This document shows, piece after piece, positions 9,380 to 18,180 of a DNA stretch of 64,000 bases. The translations under genes were made by a program, and so were the position numbers. The notes below the pieces were generated by a model that did not search any database, was not told the DNA's origin, and was given only the letters and a program-made list of their open reading frames with translations. This stretch comes from Lachnospiraceae bacterium (GTDB lineage: Bacteria; Bacillota; Clostridia; Lachnospirales; Lachnospiraceae): positions 6,820,001-6,884,000 of the forward strand of contig AP025576.1 in the NCBI GenBank assembly GCA_022845955.1, in the 5' to 3' direction. How positions within the stretch are numbered: position 1 is the first letter of the stretch; the number at the start of each line of letters is the position of its first letter.

Positions 9380-10270
9380 TTACATATAATCTGACCATTT
9401 TTTCTCGGCTCTGAACTGTATCAGCGTAATTGCCAATACAATTACAAAGAGCACCATAGCCACAGCACTCGCATAACCGAATTTATATTCTGTAAACGCA
9501 CTCTGATAAATATGCATAACCAAAACATTTGTGGAGCGGCCGGGTCCCCCTTCCGTCATGGTATAAATCAAATCGAACACTTTAAAGCAGGATATGGTAA
9601 GCATGATACTTACAAAAAAAGTGATAGGAGTCAGCATGGGAACGGTTATTCTCCGAAAGCTCTGCCAGCCTGAAGCCCCGTCCATTTTAGCCGCCTCATA
9701 CAATTCCCCAGGGATTCCCTGCAGACCGGCCAGATAAATAATCATATAGTAACCCACATTTCTCCAAATGGAAGCCAAAATCACAACAGGCATTGACCAA
9801 TTGGTAGATGCCGCCCAGCGGGGAGGATTTTCTATTCCAATAGCCTGCAGAAGCATATTTACCGGTCCCATATCAGGGTTAAACATCATATTCCAAACTG
9901 CTGCAATTGCTACAACAGCTGCCACATGCGGGAAAAATATTGCCGAACGGAATATAGTTTTCCCTTTTATGGCGGTATTCAGAAGTTTTGCCAGTCCCAG
10001 AGAACATACCATAGTTATGGGTACCGTACATACCGCATAATAAAGAGTATTAAACAGAGAAATCTTAAATGTACTGTTTTTAATCATTCTTTGATAATTT
10101 TTTAATCCTACAAACCAAAATTTGTCTCCTGCATTCCATTCACATAATGATAAAACCAGAGTGAATATTACAGGAAGCAGAGTAAATACAAGATAACCAA
10201 TAAAATTAGGCGCAATGAAGGAATAGGCTATCATATTGTTCTTTAATGTTTTAGAGGATATTTTTTTCAT
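9380..10270 (-). CDS. Sugar ABC transporter permease, MsmF/UgpA type
   Basis: This 296-residue integral membrane protein is the first permease of the CUT1 importer. It has an N-terminal membrane segment (SFIAPNFIGYLVFTLLPV) and the EAA motif EAAKMDGASGWQSFRRITVP. AAAGGACATTAT precedes the ATG. It pairs with the next permease and with the lipoprotein encoded just upstream. A stem-loop separates it from the binding-protein gene. Confidence 0.93.
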   Translation of the reverse strand: MKKISSKTLKNNMIAYSFIAPNFIGYLVFTLLPVIFTLVLSLCEWNAGDKFWFVGLKNYQRMIKNSTFKISLFNTLYYAVCTVPITMVCSLGLAKLLNTAIKGKTIFRSAIFFPHVAAVVAIAAVWNMMFNPDMGPVNMLLQAIGIENPPRWAASTNWSMPVVILASIWRNVGYYMIIYLAGLQGIPGELYEAAKMDGASGWQSFRRITVPMLTPITFFVSIMLTISCFKVFDLIYTMTEGGPGRSTNVLVMHIYQSAFTEYKFGYASAVAMVLFVIVLAITLIQFRAEKKWSDYM

Positions 10271-10296
10271 ATAATGTCCTTTCCCCTTTTACAGAA

Positions 10297-10346
10297 GGGA
10301 TGTTCCAAAACAACCCGCAGCTGAAATTTTTGTTCCGGAACATCCC
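10297..10346 (-). promoter_or_regulatory. Stem-loop between binding-protein and permease genes
   Basis: A perfect 10-bp inverted repeat (10297-10306 with 10337-10346) encloses a 30-base loop in the 85-base gap between the binding-protein gene and the permeases. There is no strong T run after it on the minus strand. Such structures usually give partial termination or mRNA protection, so that the binding protein outnumbers the membrane subunits. The role is inferred. Confidence 0.5.
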
Positions 10347-10355
10347 ATAATTTAT

Positions 10356-11735
10356 CTATTCTTCATTCAGTGCCTCGTTTACTCTTTCCGTCAGTTCTTT
10401 TAATCCGTCATCCAATGACAGGCTCTTGGTCATTATCAGACTGTTTTCTTCATTCAGGATTGTTCCTATAGTTCCTGATTTTTCATGAACCGGAACCTCA
10501 AAGGATAGCTGGGTTACATCAAATGCGCTCTCACAACCTTCCGGAAAACCATCCTGGTTCAGATAAATCTCCATGACTTTATCTGTACGGACCGCAGGAA
10601 GAGCCCCATTTGCCGCCATTATCTCCGCGCCTTCTTCACTGCACAAGAATTTAATAAACTGCCAGGCTGCCTCTTTATTCTTGGATTTAGAATTAACACA
10701 CATGGGGAATGCCGCGCCTACCGCATCTCCCTCCTGTCCATCTGACGTATGAGGAGCTTTCACCATACCCCATTCAAAAGGAAGCGTTCCCGCATTTGTT
10801 TCCTCCAGCAGATAGGTGATAAACCAGGTTCCCTGGTATACTGTAGCAACCTGTTGATTAAAAAAGGTTCCTGTGTAATGAAGACTTCCGGTGGAAATCG
10901 TGGAATAATCCATAATATATCCTGCATCCTGAAGATCCAACACTCTCTGATAGGCATCCTCCATAAACCCATAATCCGTTTCAATGGTCGTATGTTTTCC
11001 ATCCTGAATTGCCATATTCTGAACACTCGCCGGCCAGTTCTGCAAATATCCGCCATAAACTTTTTCCGTTCCGGTTCCGCTGGTGAGAGTCTGACACATT
11101 TTTGCCCAATCATCCCATGTCATATTATCCGTAGGATAGGAAACTCCCGCTTTATCAAATAAATCTTTATTGTAAAACAAAAGCCACAGGTCATTCCGGA
11201 AGGGCAGGCCATATAACTGGTTGTTAATACTCAATTTTTCTGCTGCTCCGCTGTAAATGGATAAATCCACACCATCTCTTTCTATATAAGGCATGAGATC
11301 CTCCACCTGACCATTGGAAACAAGAGTCATATATTGCTGATTATTTTTGGAATAGATCAAATCAATATCTTCCCCACCGGCCATCATTGTTGTAACTTTC
11401 TCAATATAGTCGGAATTAAGAATATCAATAGGCTCAAAAGTCACATTAGGATGCATCTGCGTAAATTTTGTCATCGCTTCCTCGAAGTAACCGCAGGTCG
11501 CATAATCTACAATAGTTGCTTTCAGTACAACGGGTTCGCTTTCCCAGTCTTCCACCTCTGCTTCCGCGTCTCCCTGAACAGTACTTTCCGTCTGGACAGT
11601 TTCCGCAGGCTTCGTACTGTTATTTTCCGTGCTTTCCGAAGCGGCCGGCTGTCCCCCGCACGCCGTAAGCAGGGAACCTGTTAACAACAGACTTAACAGC
11701 ACTCCCATGGTTTTCTTTAAATACCTCTTTTTCAT
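10356..11735 (-). CDS. Sugar ABC transporter substrate-binding lipoprotein
   Basis: This 459-residue extracellular solute-binding protein (family 1, MsmE-like) starts MKKRYLKKTMG, followed by a lipoprotein signal ending in the lipobox LLTAC. An acidic, Thr/Ser-rich linker follows. The ATG at 11735 is chosen over an upstream in-frame start 29 codons earlier because AAAGGAGAAGG lies directly before it and the signal peptide starts there. It is the first gene of the nine-gene glycan operon and diverges from the YesM/YesN genes. The ligand is unknown, but the GH2-like enzyme suggests an oligosaccharide or glycoside. Confidence 0.92.
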   Translation of the reverse strand: MKKRYLKKTMGVLLSLLLTGSLLTACGGQPAASESTENNSTKPAETVQTESTVQGDAEAEVEDWESEPVVLKATIVDYATCGYFEEAMTKFTQMHPNVTFEPIDILNSDYIEKVTTMMAGGEDIDLIYSKNNQQYMTLVSNGQVEDLMPYIERDGVDLSIYSGAAEKLSINNQLYGLPFRNDLWLLFYNKDLFDKAGVSYPTDNMTWDDWAKMCQTLTSGTGTEKVYGGYLQNWPASVQNMAIQDGKHTTIETDYGFMEDAYQRVLDLQDAGYIMDYSTISTGSLHYTGTFFNQQVATVYQGTWFITYLLEETNAGTLPFEWGMVKAPHTSDGQEGDAVGAAFPMCVNSKSKNKEAAWQFIKFLCSEEGAEIMAANGALPAVRTDKVMEIYLNQDGFPEGCESAFDVTQLSFEVPVHEKSGTIGTILNEENSLIMTKSLSLDDGLKELTERVNEALNEE

Positions 11736-11913
11736 AAGTCCTTCTCCTTTACCTTGTTTTTGCATGTAACTATTGCTTTTTGCTTGTACCCTTATTATCA
11801 TTTTTTCTTTTATGGAAGACAATGGAATTTACTTCCTGTAATCGGTAGATTTATCATATCACTCAAAAACAGGATGGAAATTTTTCATTTTTTAGTAAAT
11901 TTATCAGACTTGT

Positions 11914-11942
11914 TTTTCTTTTCATCAGGGCCATAGTATAAT
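11914..11942 (+). promoter_or_regulatory. Candidate promoter of the yesM-yesN pair
   Basis: A perfect TATAAT box lies at 11937-11942, about 50 bases before the sensor kinase start. The region 17 bases upstream is only a T-rich, poor -35 box. The 259-base divergent region must also hold the minus-strand promoter of the glycan operon, which I could not place with confidence. Confidence 0.35.
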
Positions 11943-11994
11943 ATGTGCAAAGAGGAAACTGATATGTTGTATTAATAAGTATTGGAGATTAATT

Positions 11995-13782
11995 ATGAAA
12001 ATATTGCATTCATTAAAAATGAAAATGATCGTACTCTGTATCATCACCTCTATTTTTTTGTCCTTGCTTCTTTCCTACCAAATCTATCGTTTTATGCATA
12101 AATCCTTTGAAAAGGAACAGATACAGACTGTTACTTATAATCTTGATCTGATTGCTTCCAACATAGAAAGAGAACTGGATACCCTCTATCAAATGGTTCT
12201 TTTCTGTTCAACAAACACCGAAATTTCACGTTTTGCCGGCGGAATGAAAAACCAGGCCTATACCTCATATCCCATTTCAATGACAGCCTATGAACAATTA
12301 AATGCAAAAATTTTCAATTCCTCCATTGAGGCCTATATAAATAAAATCATACTCGTCTCAAAAACCGGAGAATTTATCATACAGGGAAAATCTTATGGCA
12401 TGAATAAGGATGTAGAGGTCTGTAAAAGCCTTCCTTACTTTGAAACGCTTCTCAATGCCTCTGATTACGAATGGATTGGTTTGCAGCCCGAATTATTTTC
12501 TTCCTCCCATACGGGAACTCATTCTCTTCCAATTATACGTCCAATGATTAACAGTACGGCCGGCGTTATCAATGGATGGCTGTATATTGCCCTTGATCCT
12601 TCCTTTGTAACGGGAAAGCTCACTTCTCATTCTCAGGCATTCGATTCCGATTACTATTGGTTGATTGATGATAAAGCTTATAGATATGAAGATGGATCCT
12701 TTAAAGAAACTGTCTTATCTATAGAAAACATTGCCTCACAGGATAACTCTCCTCTCATTTATGTCACCGAAAACGGGGACAAAGTCAAAGCACTCTGTAT
12801 CAGCACCAGAAATGCTCCCTGGACACTAATCCAGACATTACCGGATCCTGAAAATTTATTCAGTAACAATGAATTTGAAAAAATCATCATTCCCTATATA
12901 ATGATCTTACTTATCAGCTTTCTTATTCTGGGATTTATTCTTAAGCATACCGTATCGGATCCGGTTACAAAAATAAGCAGACAAATCGATTTGATAGCAG
13001 GGGGTAATTTCTCTATTGATCCCTCTTTGGAGACTTCTGATGAATTCGGGCATATCGGAAGGGGAATTAATGTAATGTCCATGAACATATGCAAACTTTT
13101 GAAACAGCAGCTTGAGACAGAGCAGGAAAAGAGACAGCTTGAACTGGATAATCTCCAGAACCAGATAAGCCCGCATTTTCTTTACAATACCCTCTATACA
13201 ATCAAATGGATGGCTATTATACAAAATGCTCCCGGTATAACGGAAATGCTTGATTCCCTTACCCAGATAATGAAAAACATTTCCAAAAATACAAATTCAA
13301 AAATACCTTTAAAGGATGAATTAGAGCTTCTTAACCACTACATTACCATTCAACGTTATCGTTATGGAGACAGTTTCCATTATACCTGCACCATTGAAGA
13401 GGAATATCTGCTTAAAAACCTGATTTTTAAATTCTCTCTTCAGCCGCTCATAGAAAATTCTATCTTTCACGGATTGAGCACAAAAAAACAGCCTGGTGAA
13501 ATCCATCTGCATGTGAGGAAAGAGGAAAATGATTTAGTTATTATAATAACAGATAATGGAATCGGTATAGATAAAGAACAGATTAACTCGATTCTCTCAT
13601 CCGCAGAAGATATAACGGAAGAGCAGCTTTTCAGGAAAATAGGGCTGAAAAACATAAACCGACGCTTAAAACTGGAATATGGCGAAGCTTATGGACTCCG
13701 GATACGCAGTGAGCTGAAACAATTTACCGAGATAACCATTCGTTATCCCATCATGTTCCAGGAGGAGGAAGCTTATGTATAA
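11995..13782 (+). CDS. YesM-type sensor histidine kinase
   Basis: This 595-residue membrane sensor has an N-terminal transmembrane helix, a large extracellular Cache-like domain, a second helix around residues 296-318 and a HAMP linker. A His_kinase module follows with the phospho-acceptor region NQISPHFLYNTLYTIKW. The N box is LQPLIENSIFHG and the G box is ITDNGIGID. GGAG lies seven bases before the ATG. Its 3' end overlaps the response-regulator gene by eight bases. Such pairs commonly sense sugars or a loaded binding protein and activate the adjacent import operon, here the divergent glycan operon. Confidence 0.92.
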   Translation: MKILHSLKMKMIVLCIITSIFLSLLLSYQIYRFMHKSFEKEQIQTVTYNLDLIASNIERELDTLYQMVLFCSTNTEISRFAGGMKNQAYTSYPISMTAYEQLNAKIFNSSIEAYINKIILVSKTGEFIIQGKSYGMNKDVEVCKSLPYFETLLNASDYEWIGLQPELFSSSHTGTHSLPIIRPMINSTAGVINGWLYIALDPSFVTGKLTSHSQAFDSDYYWLIDDKAYRYEDGSFKETVLSIENIASQDNSPLIYVTENGDKVKALCISTRNAPWTLIQTLPDPENLFSNNEFEKIIIPYIMILLISFLILGFILKHTVSDPVTKISRQIDLIAGGNFSIDPSLETSDEFGHIGRGINVMSMNICKLLKQQLETEQEKRQLELDNLQNQISPHFLYNTLYTIKWMAIIQNAPGITEMLDSLTQIMKNISKNTNSKIPLKDELELLNHYITIQRYRYGDSFHYTCTIEEEYLLKNLIFKFSLQPLIENSIFHGLSTKKQPGEIHLHVRKEENDLVIIITDNGIGIDKEQINSILSSAEDITEEQLFRKIGLKNINRRLKLEYGEAYGLRIRSELKQFTEITIRYPIMFQEEEAYV

Positions 13783-15376
13783 AATGATTATTGTTGATGA
13801 TGAACCTATCATTCAGATGGGCCTTCGTTCCATACTGAATTATAATGACTTCGATATTGAAATAATTGATGTTGCCAGTACCGGAGAGGAAGCCATAGAA
13901 CAAATCCGTCTGCATTCACCTGACTTGGTTCTTATGGATATTAATATTCCTGTTATGAACGGTCTTGAGGTTATGGAACATGTAAAGAAGGAAATGCTTT
14001 CTCCTCCCTTATTTATTATTCTTTCCTGCCATAATGAGTTTGAATATGCACAAAAAGCCATAAAATTAGGGGCTATTGACTACCTGCTGAAAATAGAACT
14101 GACTTCTGAAAATCTGGCTGAAGTACTTCGCAAGACAATTTGTCAATTAAAGCAGACCAGGATACAAACAGATTCGGAAAAAGATGGTTTATATATGAAG
14201 CATGTATCTCTAGTCGATAATTTTTTTATGAAGCTGCTGAACAACTGGTTTGAATCCCCGGAAGCCATATACGAAATGATGGCTGATTTAAATATTTCTT
14301 TTCAGGGATGTTACTATGACAGCATTTACCTGGGAACGCTTTCCGATCCGGACATTACAGAGACTCTGCCGAAAACGGCCGCAGCTCTAACCAACCTCTG
14401 TAATCTTATTACCGGTTTGTGCAAGAATTACTGCCAATGCTATATCGCTCCCTGGAATTTTAACAGCTTCGCCATGATACTCTTCCTTTCACCTCAGGAC
14501 GATCAGGATCTATACAATGATCTGATTCTGCCTTGTATCCGTCATATACAAAAAATGATAGCAATGTATCAGAATATTTCACTTTATGCCGGAATCGGAA
14601 CACCCGTAACATCTATTGATCAAATATCCGTTTCCTTTAATGAAAGCAAGGCTGCCTTCCGGAACTGTACAAATTCTGAAGCTTTGGTGGTATACAGCTC
14701 TCTATCCAGAAAAATATGCCACCCATTTAATATCGGTATTATAAGAAAAGAACTTACGGTAGCTCTTGATAATTATGATATTGTTACTTTACGCAAATTA
14801 TTAGAACAAATCCCGGAACTGATCCTCAACTATATCCCTGATCCGGAACAGGCAATAGCTATATGCAGTGATATTCTCCATTTTACTGGAATAGCCTATA
14901 AAGGTTCCGATCATATTCTGGATGATATATTTGTACAGGAAAATTCTTATTATAGTTTATACAAATGCCGGACTCCGGTCCAGGTCACTGAATGGTTCCA
15001 GGCCTTTATCAATGATTTATGCAGAAAAGTGGATGCTGATTTTGAAAGTAAAAAAAATTGGCTTCTTCCAAGTATAAAAAAATATATTGAAGAGCACTAT
15101 AGGGAACCAATAACACTAACCGATGTTTCAGCCTGTTTTAATGTCAGTTGTGGATATATCTCCACTATTTTTAAAAAGAATAACGGTATCGGATTCACGG
15201 AATGCGTCACTCAGGCAAAAATACGGCACGCAAAACAGATGTTATTGAGGGATAATGCCAAAATTTATGATGTTGCTGCCCAGTTGGGATATAGTGACCC
15301 ATATTATTTCAGTAAAGTATTCAAAAAGTATACCGGCTACTCCCCAAAAGAGTATATGACTAAGGAAAAGTCTTAA
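13775..15376 (+). CDS. YesN-type response regulator with AraC DNA-binding domain
   Basis: This 533-residue protein has an N-terminal receiver domain (MIIVDDEPIIQMG) with phospho-acceptor Asp55 in LVLMDINIPVMNG. A long middle region follows, then a C-terminal pair of AraC helix-turn-helix motifs ending in AQLGYSDPYYFSKVFKKYTGYSP. It is translated from AGGAGGAGG overlapping the kinase gene. It should bind direct repeats upstream of the divergent sugar operon. The 310-bp palindromic element directly follows the stop codon and may act as terminator. Confidence 0.93.
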   Translation: MYKMIIVDDEPIIQMGLRSILNYNDFDIEIIDVASTGEEAIEQIRLHSPDLVLMDINIPVMNGLEVMEHVKKEMLSPPLFIILSCHNEFEYAQKAIKLGAIDYLLKIELTSENLAEVLRKTICQLKQTRIQTDSEKDGLYMKHVSLVDNFFMKLLNNWFESPEAIYEMMADLNISFQGCYYDSIYLGTLSDPDITETLPKTAAALTNLCNLITGLCKNYCQCYIAPWNFNSFAMILFLSPQDDQDLYNDLILPCIRHIQKMIAMYQNISLYAGIGTPVTSIDQISVSFNESKAAFRNCTNSEALVVYSSLSRKICHPFNIGIIRKELTVALDNYDIVTLRKLLEQIPELILNYIPDPEQAIAICSDILHFTGIAYKGSDHILDDIFVQENSYYSLYKCRTPVQVTEWFQAFINDLCRKVDADFESKKNWLLPSIKKYIEEHYREPITLTDVSACFNVSCGYISTIFKKNNGIGFTECVTQAKIRHAKQMLLRDNAKIYDVAAQLGYSDPYYFSKVFKKYTGYSPKEYMTKEKS

Positions 15377-15377
15377 A

Positions 15378-15687
15378 AGTTACTGTCCATGGCCCCCTGT
15401 GCCGCTGCCCTGTGGTTTGGCCTGCCCGTTTTCCCCACCCGGCTTTTCCCTGGGGGCGGTGCTGCTGCAAGGTTCCTTCCAGTGGAACGACTTTAGTCGT
15501 TTGCGCTCCCGCTCGGCTAAAAACGCAGCAGTACTAACGCTGTAAAAAACACAGCGTAAGGACTGGCGTTTTCAGACGCCCCTTCCAGGAATCCTTGCAG
15601 CAGCACCGCCCCCAGGGAAAAGCCGGGTGGGGAAAACGGGCAGGCCAAACCACAGGGCAGCGGCACAGGGGGCCATGGACAGTAACT
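15378..15687. repeat. 310-bp element with 95-bp perfect inverted arms
   Basis: Positions 15378-15472 are the exact reverse complement of 15593-15687. The central 120 bases (15473-15592) contain smaller hairpins, for example around the ACGCTGT/ACAGCGT pair near 15536-15556. The arms are GC-rich, unlike the AT-rich flanks, and have no convincing gene. The element starts two bases after the response-regulator stop codon. It may be a dispersed intergenic repeat or a non-autonomous miniature transposon, and it probably also ends transcription from the left. The repeat is directly visible; its nature is inferred. Confidence 0.85.
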
Positions 15688-15753
15688 CCAAAAAAATACA
15701 TACATAGTACGGATGTAGAAATACTTGATCTTTTTAAGCCGAAAATATATAAT

Positions 15754-15779
15754 AAAAATGTGATTTATTTCACATTTTT
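15754..15779. promoter_or_regulatory. CRP/FNR-like palindrome before the ATPase gene
   Basis: A 10-bp perfect inverted repeat (15754-15763 with 15770-15779) contains TGTGA-N6-TCACA, the classic Crp/Fnr-family operator. It lies about 30 bases before the start of the AAA_14 ATPase gene. A further TGTGA occurs at about 15789. It could be an operator for a Crp/Fnr-family protein or a simple hairpin in the leader. Confidence 0.45.
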
Positions 15780-15810
15780 ATCTATAAATATGTGAATTAG
15801 GAGGGTTTAT

Positions 15811-17148
15811 ATGGAAAGATTGATTTTAAACAAGCTGCTTACTTGGAAAGCTTCTCCCTATCGTAAACCGCTTGTATTAAAAGGTGTGCGGCAGGTAGGT
15901 AAAACATGGCTGTTAAAAGAATTCGGCAGACTATGTTATGAAAATACCGCTTATTTTAACTTTGACGAAAACGAAGAATATAAACAGTTTTTTGAAACTA
16001 CCAAAGATGTTGAACGTATTCTGCAGAATCTGATGCTGGCAAGCGGTCAGAAAATCCTGCCTGAAAAGACCCTGATTTTTTTTGATGAGGTTCAGGATTG
16101 CCCTAAAGTTATAAATTCCATGAAATATTTTTGTGAAAATGCGCCGCAGTATCATATTGCCTGTGCGGGTTCTCTGCTGGGAATTGCCTTGGCAAAACCG
16201 ACTTCTTTTCCAGTCGGCAAGGTTAATTTCATGCAGATTGATCCTATGACCTTTACAGAATTTCTCTTAGCAAACGGAGACGAAAATCTCTCTCAATACA
16301 TGAATACTGTAAATCGCCTGGAACCGATTCCTGATGCCTTTTTTAATCCTTTATATGAAAAATTAAAAATGTATTATGTGACCGGCGGTATGCCGGAATC
16401 CGTTCTGATGTGGACACAGGCCCGGGATGTTAATGCAATGCAGGAAGCATTATCTGATATCATCAGTGCTTATGAACGGGATTTTGCGAAGCATCCTAAT
16501 ACCAGTGAGTTTCCTAAAATTTCAATGATATGGAAATCCATTCCTTCACAACTGGCAAGAGAGAATAAGAAGTTCCTTTATAAAGTTGTTAAAGAAGGAG
16601 CAAGGGCAAGGGAATATGAGGATGCCCTGCAATGGCTTATAGATGCCGGACTTGTTCATAAAGTTTATCGCAGCAGCGCCCCGGGGCTTCCTATTTCCGC
16701 ATATGATGATTTGTCAGCCTTTAAAATTTATCTGGTTGATGTGGGACTGCTTCGCAGACTGGCCCTTCTTGCTCCTACTGCATTTGGTGAAGGCAACCGA
16801 TTATTTACAGAATTCAAAGGCGCATTGACAGAAAATTATGTATTGCAGACTTTATCTGCACAATTTGAAGCGAGGCCTCGCTATTGGACACAAATTAACC
16901 CTCCTTATGAAGTGGATTTTTTGATCCAACGGGAAAATGAGATAATTCCTGTCGAAGTAAAGGCTGAGAGCAATACTGCCAGTAAAAGTTTAAAAAGGTT
17001 CAAGGAAATATACTCTGACAAGGTGAAGCTGAGAGTACGTTTTTCTCTCGATAACCTGAAACTGGATAATGATATGCTGAATATTCCTCTTTTCATGGCT
17101 GATCATACAGATCGATTAATCGCTCTTGCAATGAACCATATTATTTAA
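15811..17148 (+). CDS. AAA_14/DUF4143 ATPase with nuclease-like C-terminus
   Basis: This 445-residue protein has the family architecture of AAA_14 followed by DUF4143. Walker A is GVRQVGKT (25-32) and Walker B is LIFFDEVQ with D92 and E93. The C-terminal part holds YEVDFLIQ followed by IPVEVKAES, the D...EVK signature of a PD-(D/E)XK-like fold. AGGAGG precedes the ATG. The family is common and often horizontally mobile in anaerobes, but its cellular role is not established. The gene stands alone between two sugar loci, behind a CRP-like palindrome. Confidence 0.85.
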   Translation: MERLILNKLLTWKASPYRKPLVLKGVRQVGKTWLLKEFGRLCYENTAYFNFDENEEYKQFFETTKDVERILQNLMLASGQKILPEKTLIFFDEVQDCPKVINSMKYFCENAPQYHIACAGSLLGIALAKPTSFPVGKVNFMQIDPMTFTEFLLANGDENLSQYMNTVNRLEPIPDAFFNPLYEKLKMYYVTGGMPESVLMWTQARDVNAMQEALSDIISAYERDFAKHPNTSEFPKISMIWKSIPSQLARENKKFLYKVVKEGARAREYEDALQWLIDAGLVHKVYRSSAPGLPISAYDDLSAFKIYLVDVGLLRRLALLAPTAFGEGNRLFTEFKGALTENYVLQTLSAQFEARPRYWTQINPPYEVDFLIQRENEIIPVEVKAESNTASKSLKRFKEIYSDKVKLRVRFSLDNLKLDNDMLNIPLFMADHTDRLIALAMNHII

Positions 17149-17172
17149 ATTGTTTGTTTTTCAAATAACAGC

Positions 17173-17234
17173 AAAGGCTTTGACTGCTTTCACTTCCCCG
17201 TATCCACAGAGAAATCCAAGCCTCCAAAGCCTTT
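17173..17234 (+). terminator. Weak inverted repeat after the ATPase gene
   Basis: A 10-bp inverted repeat (17173-17182 with 17225-17234) with a 42-base spacer lies in the 134-base gap between convergent genes. The right arm is followed by TTAATTTC. It is a weak terminator candidate for either strand. Confidence 0.3.
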
Positions 17235-17282
17235 AATTTCAATTCTATTGTTCCATGCCGGGCATACACATATATACCCCTT

Positions 17283-18083
17283 CTACTTATTTTCCAATAT
17301 CGCCTGATGCAGCCAAACAAACAGCTCATCATACTTCAAATGTCTGCCCTCAAATTTAGTAATCCCTGTATGCAGGGAAAGCGGTATCTCCTGTCCTTCA
17401 AAACAAATCATATCTCCGTTCATTCTGCTGATCCCCTCTGCCAGTCCCTGAGCATAAGCGATATCCCGGCTGGCCGTCAGAAGCACAAATTCATCCCCGC
17501 CAATCCGGAAAATAATATCCTCATCTCCCGCACATTTTTCCATTCTCCTGACAGTCTCAAGTATAGCGAGATCCCCTGCCTTATATGAAATTTCATTAAT
17601 CGGCACCAGTCCCTTTATATCACAGCAGATAAAATAGCAGTCCTTTCGTTCCAAAAATAAATCATACAGTTCCGAAATATCTACAGGCTTCCTTTGCTTC
17701 ATATAAGCATCTCCTTTTTCAAACGGCTGCAGCAGACGCGGAAAAATATTGGTAAACCTTTTCTCTTTTCGGAAAACGGACGGACTGCATCCCCAAACCT
17801 GTTGAAAAGCTCTGGTAAATGCCTCATGTGATTGGTAGCTGTAATGAAGGGCAATATCCAGGACAGTGGCTTCCGGATAACGTACCAGTTCCCTGGCAGC
17901 CTTCGTCATACGCCTTTTTATTACATATTCCTTCACACCGTAACGGTATACATTCCTGAACAGCTTCTCCAGTCCTGATTTGGAGCAGAAACAATTTCTT
18001 GCCACGCTTTCCGCAGTAATCGTTTCACAAAGGTTCAACTCAATATAAGATAATGCATCTGCAAGCAGCTCCATATTGTTCAT
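17283..18083 (-). CDS. AraC-type regulator fused to a GGDEF domain
   Basis: Residues about 1-110 form an AraC/XylS DNA-binding domain: MNNMELLADALSYIELNL, AARELVRY and SYQSHEAFTRAFQQVWGCSPSVFRKE. After a linker, residues about 150-266 form a GGDEF domain with the intact signature RIGGDEFVLL and the upstream FICCDIKGLVPINE segment. An active GGDEF domain makes cyclic di-GMP, so the protein may couple DNA binding to a nucleotide signal. AGGAGG precedes the ATG. The AraC domain is N-terminal, as in Rob-like proteins, rather than C-terminal. The target genes are unknown. Confidence 0.85.
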   Translation of the reverse strand: MNNMELLADALSYIELNLCETITAESVARNCFCSKSGLEKLFRNVYRYGVKEYVIKRRMTKAARELVRYPEATVLDIALHYSYQSHEAFTRAFQQVWGCSPSVFRKEKRFTNIFPRLLQPFEKGDAYMKQRKPVDISELYDLFLERKDCYFICCDIKGLVPINEISYKAGDLAILETVRRMEKCAGDEDIIFRIGGDEFVLLTASRDIAYAQGLAEGISRMNGDMICFEGQEIPLSLHTGITKFEGRHLKYDELFVWLHQAILENK

Positions 18084-18104
18084 AGAGGCCTCCTAATCTA
18101 CAGC

Positions 18105-18118
18105 TAACGGTACCGTTA
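18105..18118. promoter_or_regulatory. 14-bp perfect palindrome before the AraC-GGDEF gene
   Basis: TAACGGTACCGTTA is a perfect palindrome 22 bases upstream of the AraC-GGDEF start. Its place fits an operator of a dimeric regulator. The regulator is not known. Confidence 0.35.
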
Positions 18119-18144
18119 TTAACAGAATAACAGTTTTGGCCCTG

Positions 18145-18174
18145 AAATGCTTGATATTTCGGATAAATGCTTGA
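18145..18174. promoter_or_regulatory. Two 10-bp direct repeats 20 bp apart
   Basis: AAATGCTTGA occurs at 18145-18154 and again at 18165-18174, exactly two helical turns apart. This is the spacing often bound by AraC-family proteins. It lies between two AraC-family genes, upstream of the AraC-GGDEF gene. Confidence 0.35.
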
Positions 18175-18180
18175 CACATC

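Noticed and set aside
15517..15795. Short frames in both strands of the 310-bp palindromic element
   Set aside because: They arise from the inverted arms; the peptides are Pro/Gly-rich and lack starts with binding sites.
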